Shown here: in pieces, positions 35,839 to 46,419 of the stretch | Layout of the letters: each line of letters starts with the position of its first letter | How positions within the stretch are numbered: the first letter of the stretch is position 1 | From: Rosellinia necatrix | Lineage: Eukaryota > Ascomycota > Sordariomycetes > Xylariales > Xylariaceae | Direction: 5' to 3' | Assembly (NCBI GenBank): GCA_021209875.1 | Contig: JAGYVD010000005.1 | Coordinates: 1,364,001 to 1,428,000 of the forward strand | Length of the DNA: 64,000 nucleotides | Translations under genes and position numbers: made by a program | The notes under the pieces: model-generated | What the model was told of the DNA's origin: nothing | Seen by the model: the letters and a program-made list of their open reading frames with translations, nothing else | The model's database searches: none

Positions 35839-36389
35839 CTGACAGTGCTAGGTAGGTAGGTAGGTGGGTGGCTAAATAGGTGTACTGAAGTACCTAGGTA
35901 GGTAAGCTGTAGTTGCATGTACTCTAACTCATGACTTCCTAAAAAACCGTCTGTCACTTACAGCTTATTTACACGGTCAGAAGCAACACTCTCAATCTCA
36001 TTGATAAACACACAACAGTAGCAGTTTGCGATACTTAGAAGTGCAGCCACCGAACAGACAACAATATCCTAAAAACTCCCCATAAAGCATCTACTAGCGT
36101 TAGCTATTTGTTCTAACAGTGCGCGGTAAGGCAGGGAGTAGCACAATTGTCTAGGCCCACAAACGGAATATGACTAGTCGTGTTAGACGCGGACATGAAC
36201 GGGAGCATCAAGAGGAACTGGTCCCGCAAGGCTTCTCCAACACCAGTACAAAGTGCACGCTGTATTTAGATACCGCTGTAAGCCAAGAGCCATAAGAGGT
36301 ATGTTAGTGTCACGACGTCAGCCCGAGCCCACGAGCCAGAGTACTATGCATAGAAGCCTGGAAAATCAGCGACCGCCCTGCAAGGAGAA

Positions 36390-36985
36390 CCTCTCTTCTT
36401 GTGCGATAATACAATTTATTTTGTCGAGCTACCAGCAGTTTTAGTTGTACTAGTTAGTACCTATTCCATATCTAAAGTTCCAAGGCCACAACTAGAAAAT
36501 AAGAAACAATACGCACATTCCTTTAGATAGGGTTAATACCCCTGTTATAGCGGCGATAGTAACTAACTGAACTTAAGCGTCCGCGTACTAGAACACAGTG
36601 GTCTCCGAGTTCACAGCCAAGTTCCTCGCTAGTGTGAACCCTTTTTATAATATTATTTGACTATGGGAGCGATGTTTCCTAATCCCAACTAACACTGCTA
36701 GGAGCCTCTAAAACGTAATGCCTAAACTGCCTCTCCATATATATAGTATATTCCTAAGCAAAAGATATGTTGAAGTCGTCAGAAAACTTGGCACTGCAGG
36801 GGCTCTATCGTTGTCGCCGATTTGGAAAGCAGGTTCCTATCACGGAACCAAGTCCGGCCTCCGGACCTCCACCGGGTACGGATCCAAAGTCCATGTATAT
36901 GGGCTAGAATAGCTGGTGACTACCTGACAGAAGAAGCTTCCCTCCTTGTGTAATAACATAAATCGTTTCTAGAACTACCAGCAGA
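36390..36985. repeat. Diverged direct repeat pair about 550 bp apart
   Basis: The segments at about 36390-36435 and 36940-36985 share CTTGTG, an A/T-rich stretch, and a common ending CTACCAGCAG, with similar spacing and C/T-rich leads. They are clearly related but degraded. The intervening DNA is A/T-rich and has no gene. Confidence 0.45.
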
Positions 36986-37049
36986 CGGACTGTGACAGCT
37001 CCCACTAAGTTATATTTGACCAACGCTATCCATTACCTTGTAAGCCAGG

Positions 37050-37349
37050 CTAGCACCGGCTTTTGCTTTTGCTTGGTTTTTTTTGGGGGGTACAGGTGGC
37101 AAGGTATGAGAGATAGTCGATGCGAGAGGGCTTGGTGGTACTTGGGTTATCCAGGAAGATAATCCTTGGCGAGCAGCAGGTTCGAGAAAATAGGATAAGG
37201 TCAGAACAGTTTAGGAAACCGGCTATGCGAATGATTATTTGAATCGGTAGCTGTAGGAGGTGGCTGTTAAGCTTCTGTTGCTTATGAGGCCGCTTCCGTA
37301 GTGATCGTAGGACAATGAGTGCATTGTGGGCGATTTTCGGGATTTCCAT
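37050..37349 (-). pseudogene. F-box-like relic
   Basis: A 99-codon frame from an ATG. Residues 30-55 fit an F-box helix pattern (segment LLQLPIQIIIRIAGFL, then CSDLILFSRTC), and the following RIDYLSYLATCTP resembles the segment after the F-box in many filamentous-fungal F-box proteins. Such proteins recruit substrates to SCF ubiquitin ligases. Here the frame stops soon after, the surroundings are A/T-rich and no further exon could be attached, so it looks like a truncated remnant. A short functional F-box protein is less likely. Confidence 0.38.
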
Positions 37350-39688
37350 GTGGGTGGATAGCCGCGAAAGCGGTTAGACAGGTTCTCATTCTTAATAGAG
37401 TTTGGGTAATGTTTAAGGGATTGGTAGGTTAAGAATCGAGGATAAGAATGATCCGGAGAAGGCCGCCTAGACATACAGCGAGAAAAGCCCAATATCACAA
37501 TAAGCTATGTGGGGGGGATAAATAGTTTTTTCCAACGAGAAGGCTTAGATATCCTTTGCACTCGGTTATGACTCCCCATAGGTCATGGTTAAGATTCACT
37601 GGTATAATGCGGAGAGCTGTATGACGAAATTTTTATAATAGGGCGTCGTGGCATGCTTGAGGAAGTATTGTTCTTAAGCCACTGCTTAACCTTCCATGTT
37701 TGCCAAAGTATCTTTATAATTCTATATTTTACAATTTTAGTAGCGTAAGCACCACTATATGTGTGACCCATAAGTTCTCACTAATTAGACTAACCATCAT
37801 ATTTGATTAAAGCATTTAAATACAAGCATGTAGCACCAGAACTATTTCATTTATAAATTATATCAAGCGCGAGAAACATATTCTCTCAATGTGATAAGTG
37901 CAGTAATCAAGAGGCAGATGTACTACCGAAGGTACCACTGTAAACCCAAGCCAAAACGACAGTGATATACTAATACTGAGCCCCAATTTAGGTATGCCAC
38001 TCTTAGATGTACATGGGGTTTTAACCATGGGTTGACATAGAACCGAGTTCTTAACAAGAACTACAATAGGGATACGCCATGTTAGTGGTCTGGAAAGAAG
38101 TTGAATAGATGTGGACAAGGGCGCGTGGCCTAGTCGGATGTCATGTTAGGATTGCCCAGAGTGAGGTCTAGTCACTATGAGGTAGCAGCTGGGTAGCAGG
38201 TAGATAGCCAAGTATAGGGGTAGGGCTCAATATCATTGATTCCTGGGCCTACCATCTAGGTGGGAGGCCTTCAGTCCTTATATACACAATTATGCCCTTA
38301 GAGCTACCCCCTAGGGTAGCTGGTACCTCGCTATGTGATCTATTGGCCTGACATCGGAGTATTCGGGGGCTTGGTGTCGACTTGGGGGTATCCAAGGAGG
38401 ATGCAGGGTGAGTGCGACCAGAAAGGCAATGCTTCCGTAAGACCGTTTCTGTCAAGAGGTTTCCATTTAGGTAGCGCTACTAAGCTAGGCATGAGATAAC
38501 TGCTGCCATTTAATGCTATAGCATGCTGGAGGGTAGGAGTTTAGATAGCTAGGTGGTGGCTGCTACTAGATATAAGCTGTAATGCCTGTACCCCAACCTA
38601 ACTAGTTGGTCCCTATCTTTTTTCTGTAACCGTTAAGCCCCCAAAAAGGGATGTAGAATTCCAAGGCCGCAGACTTGGAACTCTGTAGTGGACTATATGG
38701 TATACGGTAGGTCCGTTCGGCCATCTACCGTAACTATATAAAAGTTTTTTGGTCCATGATTATGCCTCATGATATAGCTATATTGAACTACTAGCTGGTT
38801 GTATTTGCATGTCGTACTTGTTAACTGTATTCCGGGCATTATTATTATATTAGAAGGCTTGGTTGGTGATTTGTGTGCGGCTGGTGCAGCAGATCTGTAT
38901 AAGAGAGCTAGTCTATGGCTAGTACATCTCGAAATACTTTGGGGGTGAAGCATTTCAGCAACAACATTTGTCTTGGTTGACACTGAGGCTGTCATAAAAA
39001 GAAGGTTGCATTCTAAGTTGTATTCTGGACTGGTATCTGGGCCATTCAGGAGGCTACTCGGGAGGCTATTCGGGAGACTAGCGGGGAGGTTATTCGGGGG
39101 TCCATCCGAGGTTCAATCAGAATTCAGCTCAGCCGAATATGAGGACTTGGACTTGTTGGCATTGGAATTAGTTATGGGGGCTTGGCTAGGTTTGGGTGGA
39201 GGTGCCTAGGGCTAGCCCAGTTTGGCAAACAGCCCACTTGGGTAGGATGACGTTACTGCTTTAGGTGCATACAGTACCTGTCTAGGCTCCTAGGTAGTGT
39301 AGGTACTTACGGTACTTAGCGTATAGACGTGGGTAGGTACTACGCATCTAGGTACCTTACCTGCCTAACCTACCAGACAGGTACGAACTTGGATGTACTT
39401 AAATATGTAAATGAATGGCATACCCCTGCCCCCCAGCTCCCCACAGAGGCCTGGTACGCACTACCTCCTAGGCATGCATGCATGTGCTAAGACCCAAGGG
39501 ACCAACCAAGCTCCGTGTGGAAAAATCTTCGACCCTATCACGATAACTACCTAGTGTCTATCTTTCCGCCGCCTTATCTATCAAACAAAAAAGTTGCCGG
39601 TCAATTGGTCTGAAGTCCTCGCTGGCATTGTAATCTTTTTCTTTCTTCTGTCTTGTCTTTGCCCTCTGACAATAGACCTTCATTAACC
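37350..39688. other. Gene-poor, A/T-rich DNA with repeats
   Basis: No credible gene. The segment 37.6-38.1 kb is A/T-rich. An imperfect 12-bp tandem array lies at 39044-39103. TAGGTA blocks resume at 39285-39375. The last 100 bases before 39689 are C/T-rich and look like the leader of the Utp12-domain gene. Confidence 0.5.
39044..39103 (+). repeat. Imperfect 12-bp tandem repeat (ATTCGGGAGGCT-type)
   Basis: Five units of 12 bp, the later ones diverged. Read in one plus-strand frame it gives a Gly-Arg-Leu-Phe-type four-residue repeat, but that frame has no upstream ATG, so coding is not supported. Confidence 0.7.
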
Positions 39689-40885
39689 ATGTCAACCAAG
39701 CGGAAAGCACCTGCCAGGATCGCCCACCCGGTTGTGAAGCAGAGTGCAAAGAAGGCGCTTAAACCTCATATAAACGAGTCCGAGACAGCTGTGACGGCTT
39801 CTGGAGGATTGAAAGCGGATGATGCAATCGCCACCGAAGCTATAATAGAGATCTCGAGTGATGCGGAGAGTAGCGAGTACGAGCTTTCCGACCATGAACC
39901 CGATCATGCAAACGACGACACACAACGCAGAGGGACCGAGCCTGCTACCTCAAGAATAACCGACGCTCTGCCTCAGAAGCACGATGACAGCGCCAGCACA
40001 GATGCCCCGATGGCCGATTCGCACGTTCCCAATGACGCCGAGTCCGATCAAGAGCTAGCACAACCTACGTTAGGCGAACTTGCACGCGCGCATGGCACGA
40101 TAGATGTCCCTTCGACATTGACGCCCCAATCCAACGCTATCGCCGCTCAGGGGAGATCCATAGCGCCTCCGAGCCATTCATCACTGGGGGCGGTCCTCTC
40201 CCAAGCACTTCGTACCGACGATGCAGATCTCCTCGAATCATGCCTTCGCGTTACTGATGGCAACACGATCGATAATACTATCCAAAGACTGGACTCGACC
40301 CTTGCGGGTATTCTCCTCACCAAGCTAGCGTCTAGGATGCACCGGCGGCCTGGACGAGCTGGTAGTCTGATGACTTGGGTCCAATCTACCCTTGTTTGTC
40401 ACGGGGGTGCACTTGCTGCGCAGCCCGGACTTGTAAAGAGATTAAGTGAGCTGCAGCGCGTGTTGGATGAGCGCGCAAGGGGCCTGAACTCACTCCTGGC
40501 TTTGAAGGGGAAATTAGATCTCATGAACGCACAACTAAAGCTACGCCGGCAGCAATGGAACTCGGAGGCCGACGCAGAGGTACAAGAAGACGAAGGCATT
40601 ATTTACGTCGAAGGAGAAGATAGCGATGTGGATATGGCCAACGGACTGATGGATCTGGATGACGATGATGAACTGCCGGTTACAAATGGTATAATGGATG
40701 ACGACTCTGAAGACGACGACCTAGAGAGTGAGGGGCCGGGACTTGATGCAGAACCCGACGCCGAGGAGGAGCTGGATGAGGATGAGGTCAATCACGAGGA
40801 TGTTGAATCTGAGGACGAGGATAGCGAGGCTGAGACTGGCCCTGAACCACCTTCCAAGAGATCCAGACCCTCAAGAGGCAGGTAA
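39689..40885 (+). CDS. Utp12-domain small-subunit processome protein (Utp5-like)
   Basis: Single exon, 398 aa, starting at ATG 39689 in good context (AACCATGTC). A Utp12-type helical domain spans about 172-290 (ALRTDDADLLESCLRV, LASRMHRRPGRAGSLMTWVQ, KLDLMNAQLKLRRQQW). In characterised proteins such as Utp5/WDR43 this domain assembles the UtpA complex that binds nascent pre-rRNA in the nucleolus. A conserved IIYVEGEDSD segment follows, then a long acidic tail ending in basic SKRSRPSRGR, typical of nucleolar proteins. Unlike yeast Utp5, no N-terminal WD40 propeller is present; the N-terminal 150 residues are polar. The precise orthologue is therefore uncertain, but a role in ribosome assembly is likely. 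Confidence 0.85.
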   Translation: MSTKRKAPARIAHPVVKQSAKKALKPHINESETAVTASGGLKADDAIATEAIIEISSDAESSEYELSDHEPDHANDDTQRRGTEPATSRITDALPQKHDDSASTDAPMADSHVPNDAESDQELAQPTLGELARAHGTIDVPSTLTPQSNAIAAQGRSIAPPSHSSLGAVLSQALRTDDADLLESCLRVTDGNTIDNTIQRLDSTLAGILLTKLASRMHRRPGRAGSLMTWVQSTLVCHGGALAAQPGLVKRLSELQRVLDERARGLNSLLALKGKLDLMNAQLKLRRQQWNSEADAEVQEDEGIIYVEGEDSDVDMANGLMDLDDDDELPVTNGIMDDDSEDDDLESEGPGLDAEPDAEEELDEDEVNHEDVESEDEDSEAETGPEPPSKRSRPSRGR

Positions 40886-42209
40886 GGTGGCAGTAATGGG
40901 GAAGAAATGTTGGAATAAATGCTTCCAAGAACAGGAAAACGATACCCTCGCTGTTTACGAACCTTGCGGCTCTGCATGCGACTAGAATATCATATCGGCT
41001 CGGTTTATTTTCGGGCATGCGCCACAACAGTCTTAGACACAGTGAAGAGGTCTCTGGTGTTTGGTTTATAAGTCTCGCAAATATAAGGTGGCAGCCTGAT
41101 TCAATCTCACCGAAGCAGGGCCGATCACCTAATACATTATTAGATCCTTGGATCCCCGGTACCGCACCCGCGACGTTTTTATTGAATAGTCCGCATGTTC
41201 CGTAGCTGAGAGGAAATGTCGTCTGAGAGCCCCTTCGGCGCCAAGATATGGTAAAGCGGAGTGATGGAATGCCCTATCCAAGATGTCAAATGCATAAGGG
41301 TTCTGTCCTACTTAAACGGAGGACAGGATGCCCCTGAACAACTGCAAAACTAACTAGGTATAACATGCCTGGGATAATTTAGATAGGTATTTTGTGTCTG
41401 TCTAATCCAAGCGGGCCATATGATGTATCCAGACATAGTAACACACACCTTTTTTTTTTTTTTTTTTTTTGACATTTACCTTTTACTATCTATACCCAGC
41501 AAACGATCTATACTACCTAAGATACGGAGTACCTACTCTACCTACTACAGAAGAGATGATCTAATTTTGGGACATTTTATTGACAAAGTCTCCATAGCTA
41601 TCAGGCCCTACGCTTTATGGCTGATATATCTATCGTATTTTGTAAAAGCACTTAAACCTGTTTGGGCCCATATATCTTTTTGGTTTTAGCCTGTCCTAAA
41701 ATAGAGACACTCAGATAGGTAAAAGTTACTTGTCAAGGCCGAGGATTTCCTTCCACATGATAGATTTCGAGACTTCGCCGGCTAACTAGTAGGTATTTAG
41801 TAGTGTATATGAACGACACCACTGTAGGTACCCAGACTAGAGGCAAATTAAAAGCGTTCGAGTATACAATCTAACCAATAGAGGAATAACCGCCACCCCA
41901 CCTCGGATTCTTGGGACAGCGGCCACTAATCTAAGCTTGGACCCTTGTAGCGCGTGTTGAAGTACCGCGCGTGTCGTTAGAGGAGACCTGACCTAGGAGA
42001 AAATACTTACTTAGCTATCCAAGTGCTGGCGCTGTCATTATACTCAATACTGTATACAGAATAAACATCAACCTCCTGCTTTGCAAATATTTCAAGTCCG
42101 TGTCTTTATTGCCTAGCCGACCCGAGCCTCTCTCTCATTCTCTCTCTCTTTCTCTTCTTATTCGCTCTTTCAGTCTTGGCCTCTTTTCCGGGCAGCTACA
42201 CGCACCATC
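40886..42209. other. Intergenic between Utp12-domain gene and MGS1
   Basis: No credible gene. A T-run of 21 occupies 41450-41470. The final 90 bases before 42210 are C/T-rich, including a CTCTCTCTTTCTC tract, typical of a fungal promoter and leader. Confidence 0.6.
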
Positions 42210-43946
42210 ATGGTAGAATGTCCAGCCTGTATGAAGCCGGTCCAATCCTCTAAAATCAACGATCACTTGGATTCGGGATGCGAAACCTTCGTTATCGAAA
42301 ACCCACCGGCGTCCTCCCCGTCTCACCCTACGTCTACCTCGACCCAACCAAATAGCTCCGTACCGGCCGCGCAAAAGCGTCCTGCGTCCAGTTTCTTCCA
42401 AACGCCAGCCAAACGACAAGCTACGTCGGGTGGTGTGATCACGCCCATCGTCACAGGCGCTGCGGTGCCTTCGAAACCAAATCCCGGCGTTAAGCGATCC
42501 TACGATGAAGGCCCGGGGCAAAGCGGCTCTTCCGACGACGATGCTGATGCGAATGCGAATGCCAATGCCAATGCCAATGCCAATCCTACTGCTGGCAGTA
42601 AAGCTGATGGCGCCATTAAATTAGACGACCTGCCGCCGCCCGCGCCGCGCAGTCCAGCAGCGAAGAAAGCTCGGACGAAGATGAGCCGTGTCGCGCCCCT
42701 AGCCGAACGCATGCGACCCGACAATCTCGAGGACGTGTTTGGCCAGGAACTCGTCGGCCCCAATGGAGTGTTACGGTCCCTCATCGAGACTAACCGCATG
42801 CCTTCTATGATATTATGGGGCGGGTCGGGCACTGGCAAGACAACCATTGCACGCTGTATAGCAAACCAGGCCGGATCACGCTTCATTGAGATGAATGCCA
42901 CGAGCTCAGGCGTCGCGGAATGCAAAAAGCTATTTGCGGATGCCGCCAACGAGCTAGCCTTGACAGGGCGCAAGACGATCATATTTTGTGACGAGATTCA
43001 TCGCTTTTCGAAAAGCCAACAGGACGTCTTCCTTAAACCTGTAGAAGCTGGCACCATAACCCTGATAGGCGCAACAACCGAAAACCCTAGTTTTAAAATC
43101 GTCAACGCGTTACTATCCAGGTGCCGTACCTTTACGCTGCAGAAACTGACGACGGAAGACATAAAGCGGATCCTAACACGGGCGCTACAATCCGAACTTC
43201 CCTATCCATCACCAACACCGCCCCCTTCCCTCGACGAAGAATTCCTCGCATATATTGCCAACTTTGCGGACGGCGATGCCAGGACAGCCTTGAACTTACT
43301 AGAACTTGCTATATCCCTTGCTAATCGGGGAGAGGTGACAAAAGAGGACATGAAAGCTTCCTTGACGAAAACTCTGGTCTATGACCGCGCCGGCGACCAA
43401 CACTACGATACTATATCTGCCTTCCATAAGGCGGTGCGTGGCTCTGATCCCGATGCTGCGTTATATTACCTGGCCCGGATGCTGCAGTCCGGCGAAGACC
43501 CTCTTTTCATCGCGCGGCGTATGGTAGTCATTGCGTCGGAGGATGTTGGCCTTGCAGACAACTCGCTGCTGACCCTGGCCACCTCGACATTTACGGCAAC
43601 ACAGCAGATCGGAATGCCTGAGGCGCGCATCCCGTTGGCCCACTGTGCGGTCTCGCTTTCGCTGGCGCCTAAGAGCACGCGGGCATATCGCGGCCTAAAC
43701 AATGCGTTTGCTGCATTGCGCGAGCCAGGTGTTGCCGCCCTGCCCGTTCCCATTCATCTACGTAATGCCCCAACACGTTTAATGCGTGAACTCGGATACG
43801 GCAAGGAATATAAGTATAACCCCAACTACAAGGATGGAAAAGTAAAGCAAGACTACCTCCCAGATGACCTATTGGGCCGTAGATTTCTTGAGGATCGAGA
43901 CTTGGGAACTGAAATCGACCCTGAGCTAGCTAAGGAAGACGCTTAA
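42210..43946 (+). CDS. MGS1: DNA-dependent ATPase Mgs1/WRNIP1
   Basis: Single exon, 578 aa, about the family length. An N-terminal UBZ ubiquitin-binding zinc finger is seen at 2-25 (CPACMKPVQ and DHLDSGCE, with the expected Cys2-His-Cys ligands). Then comes a disordered Ser/Pro-rich linker with an Ala-Asn dipeptide run near 112-120 coded by a GCGAAT/GCCAAT repeat. The AAA+ core starts LAERMRPDNLEDVFGQ; Walker A is GGSGTGKTT at about 204-212 and Walker B IIFCDEIHRF near 257, with sensor motif GATTENPSF. The C-terminal RarA-type tetramerisation domain ends with the conserved YKYNPNYKDG and QDYLPDDLLGR. Mgs1 binds ubiquitinated PCNA at stalled replication forks in the nucleus. The short 5' leader is pyrimidine-rich. 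Confidence 0.97.
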   Translation: MVECPACMKPVQSSKINDHLDSGCETFVIENPPASSPSHPTSTSTQPNSSVPAAQKRPASSFFQTPAKRQATSGGVITPIVTGAAVPSKPNPGVKRSYDEGPGQSGSSDDDADANANANANANANPTAGSKADGAIKLDDLPPPAPRSPAAKKARTKMSRVAPLAERMRPDNLEDVFGQELVGPNGVLRSLIETNRMPSMILWGGSGTGKTTIARCIANQAGSRFIEMNATSSGVAECKKLFADAANELALTGRKTIIFCDEIHRFSKSQQDVFLKPVEAGTITLIGATTENPSFKIVNALLSRCRTFTLQKLTTEDIKRILTRALQSELPYPSPTPPPSLDEEFLAYIANFADGDARTALNLLELAISLANRGEVTKEDMKASLTKTLVYDRAGDQHYDTISAFHKAVRGSDPDAALYYLARMLQSGEDPLFIARRMVVIASEDVGLADNSLLTLATSTFTATQQIGMPEARIPLAHCAVSLSLAPKSTRAYRGLNNAFAALREPGVAALPVPIHLRNAPTRLMRELGYGKEYKYNPNYKDGKVKQDYLPDDLLGRRFLEDRDLGTEIDPELAKEDA

Positions 43947-44797
43947 CCTTTCGATAATACCCAAGTAAACGCTCTTGGCAGGCTTTTGAATAGGATGATA
44001 AAACATGAGAGGTTGATAGCATCATGCATATGATCCTCTAGACTAGAGCACTGACAAATGTGGTATTGAATATGCCCGCATATATACTAATGCGAATATC
44101 AATACTGAGGCTCTGAGCAATGATCGCCTTTGGCCATCTGGGTGTGTTAGTATGCGGGGGCCTGGGCAGTATACCAGCCCTGGTAGCCTAACGAACCATT
44201 GGTAATATCTGCCTGTTGATGTGCTTTTGCCCAGTGTCTTGAAATTATATAGGACCAGATACTACAGGCCAAGTTCTCGGTGGTATAAGCGATGTCGTGG
44301 CCTAGTTTGGGTCCTACCCCACTACCCCCTTTTTTTTTTTTTTTTGTTTCAAAGAGTTGGGCTGTATCGCGAACACGCAAACAATCGTAAAATTGGTAGG
44401 CGTCACACAAAGCCAGCACAACTTGGGTATGCCCTATGGATGGACATAGAGACTCCTGCCTATTGGTCAGGCACCTAGACATGTTTCCCAATCGGGAAGG
44501 GAGGCTGGTCTTCTCTTTTGGGTTTTAACATCTGACACACCCGTCCGTCACCTGTGGTTATAATGACCTTATTCTTTGCCCCCGGGGAAAAACTCATGTG
44601 GAGGAGGCAAACAGATTTATCAGGCCGGCGACACGCAGCTCACGTCGGGGCCGAGTTCAATTCTAATAACAAACACCATTTTCACGAGACTTGGACGGCA
44701 TGAATCACCACGCTGTAACTTTTCCACCCAGTTAACTCCCTCCGACTCTCCAATCCCGCCTTCCCTTGACTCGGGCTGGCACATGAAGCATAAACAG
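43947..44797. other. Intergenic; possible untranslated first exon of the next small gene
   Basis: A T-run of 16 lies at 44330-44345. From about 44.6 kb the sequence turns C-rich and ends at a perfect GTAAGT donor at 44798, suggesting an untranslated exon of the microprotein candidate downstream. A short ATG frame begins at 44783 in that exon. Confidence 0.4.
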
Positions 44798-44987
44798 GTA
44801 AGTACTTATATATGTATAGAAAACAACACATCACATTACATCACATTGTCAGGATAAAACCTGACACGATATTTTCTGCAGCTGATCCTTTCACTGCCAA
44901 GATCTAAGAACAACAAGGTCCTATCAGCAATTGCCAATTCCAGAGCAGCCAGCCAAAAATCAAGCTCGCCTGCCAATATAATTCAAT

Positions 44988-45110
44988 ATGGACCACTCGG
45001 TTATCATTTCGAGTGTGATCCTGTCGGTAGCCATCATCTATACGGCTGCTACAGCGCACTTTGGTTACATGCCAGACGATTTCGACCTCCTCCCGTTGCC
45101 CCACCACTGA
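44988..45110 (+). CDS. Candidate single-pass membrane microprotein, 40 aa
   Basis: An ATG at 44988 opens 40 codons. Residues 5-23 form one continuous hydrophobic helix (VIISSVILSVAIIYTAATA) and the tail is acidic then Pro/His-rich (MPDDFDLLPLPHH). Upstream, 44798-44881 has every mark of an 84-bp intron: GTAAGT donor, CTGAC branch site, TTTCTGCAG acceptor. It would lie in the 5' untranslated region. An alternative frame from ATG 44783 across that splice (44783-44797 joined to 44882-45115, 82 aa) overlaps it in another frame and looks less protein-like; it could act as a uORF. I do not recognise the family. Fungal respiratory, translocon and glycosyltransferase complexes contain subunits of this size, but nothing here assigns one. 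Confidence 0.4.
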   Translation: MDHSVIISSVILSVAIIYTAATAHFGYMPDDFDLLPLPHH

Positions 45111-45115
45111 GATAG

Positions 45116-45671
45116 ATGTCTGAATCGCTGTGGTTGTCGCATGGATATTTCAGCTTCTGAACATTTGGACACCTCTGGCTAGATCAGGATTATTATCAAG
45201 CACGAGCAACATACCGCCGAGGGAAAGTGTGACGTGCGAATCATGGCATCGAATACACTAGCACAAAGTGACATGCCAGTGATTGATGGGCGTTCAATGT
45301 ATTCATGCATCATATCTATCCCCTCACCTCTAAACTGTAAGGGGGATGATTAAATTCGCCCAACTTGAAGGCATGTCATCTGGTTAGGAGATACACACTA
45401 GTCAGTGCTCGAGCAAAGGTGGCTTAGGGGGTATTTCTATGAGTGCCCCACAAATTAATAGCCGCTTTCCTAAACACTATTTATCATACCATCGTCCTCC
45501 TTTGCCTTGACAAATATTGCTTCAAGTTGCTGGTCAAAATTATACGATTGCGTTCTGTGACGCCGGAGGCAAAAGTATAGCCAAGTCTAATCCGACCAAC
45601 GCCGCCCAATGCATGAAGGTGTATATCCAGGCGTTTTTTTTTTTTTTTTTGTAACCATTCTAGGGATTCGG
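45116..45671. other. Intergenic, 3' flanks
   Basis: A T-run of 17 (45634-45650) lies just 3' of the ISA1 stop. No gene seen. Confidence 0.6.
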
Positions 45672-46419
45672 TTATACCATGAAGGATTCGCCGCAGCCGC
45701 ATTCCTCCTCTAGGTCCATGTTAGATCTGCCCGTAATGGTTCTGCTTTGCCGAGGATAACTCACTTATATTCGGGTTGCGGAATATGAACCGCTGGTTGA
45801 GCTTATCTTCTACCCAGTCCATCTCACTTCCGATGATGCTGAATAGAGCCTTGCTATCGATTACAACCTTAACGCCATCCTGCTCGACTTCTTCATCAAA
45901 TGCGGCCGGTTTGTCGACGTATTCTAGGTGATATGCCAGGCCGCTGCACCCTCTGTTCCGCACGCCTACCTTTATTAATTTAGGCTCTGGTTGGTCTAAG
46001 AGTTGGCGCAGCTGTTCCACGGCGGTGGGGGTGAGCTTCAGTGCAGCCTTTCTTGCTCTCAATTTGCGCTTGAGCGGAACCGGTTTGGGCTTTTGCGCCT
46101 CTTGTCCCAATGTTTTATCTGGTTGCGCTATTGTTTCGGGCTGGCTGGGTGCCCGCGTCTCGTGCACTAATGGGATAGGGTTCGCGATTGGGGTCTCGGG
46201 TATCGGCTCGTTACGGGGAGAGGATGGCAGCCTCGAGGGTAGAGTGTATGACTGGAAGGGTAATGGGGTTTGCTGGTTCTCCGGCATTGCCCATGACTGT
46301 GTCTGTGAAAACCGTCGTAAGACCCGGAGGCAAGGCCGTGTAGAAGATATTGTGACGGTATTCAAGCAATTAAGCAGAAGGCCGGGTCCACGTCGGAGCA
46401 CCATTCTCGGCGAGCTCAT
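45672..46419 (-). CDS. ISA1: Iron-sulfur assembly protein Isa1 (A-type), mitochondrial
   Basis: Minus-strand exons 46419-45765 and 45709-45672, 230 aa. The 55-bp intron (GTGAGT..CCTAG) separates the last 12 codons; the join gives RNPNI-KEECGCGESFMV, which restores the C-terminal Cys pair. Isa1 works with Isa2 and Iba57 to mature [4Fe-4S] proteins in the mitochondrial matrix. The three family cysteines are present: Cys158 in RNRGCSGLAYH, and Cys222 and Cys224 in CGCG. The first 40 residues are Arg-rich with no acidic residue, fitting a matrix presequence (VLRRFSQTQ near its end). A Pro-rich linker (50-115) precedes the A-type domain. It is divergent from the DUF1741 gene across 750 bases. Confidence 0.96.

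Larger units (their letters stand above)
33097..37049. other. Gene-poor DNA upstream of BDF1
   Basis: The first few hundred bases should contain the BDF1 promoter. No credible gene was found; frames between 33.2 and 35.4 kb overlap on both strands without recognisable content. TAGGTA blocks are very dense at 35450-35910 and include the tandem repeat at 35745-35838. A diverged direct repeat joins 36390-36435 and 36940-36985. Confidence 0.5.

Noticed and set aside
42500..42982. 160-codon antisense frame in MGS1
   Set aside because: Shadow of a G/C-rich coding region; the plus-strand protein is unmistakable.
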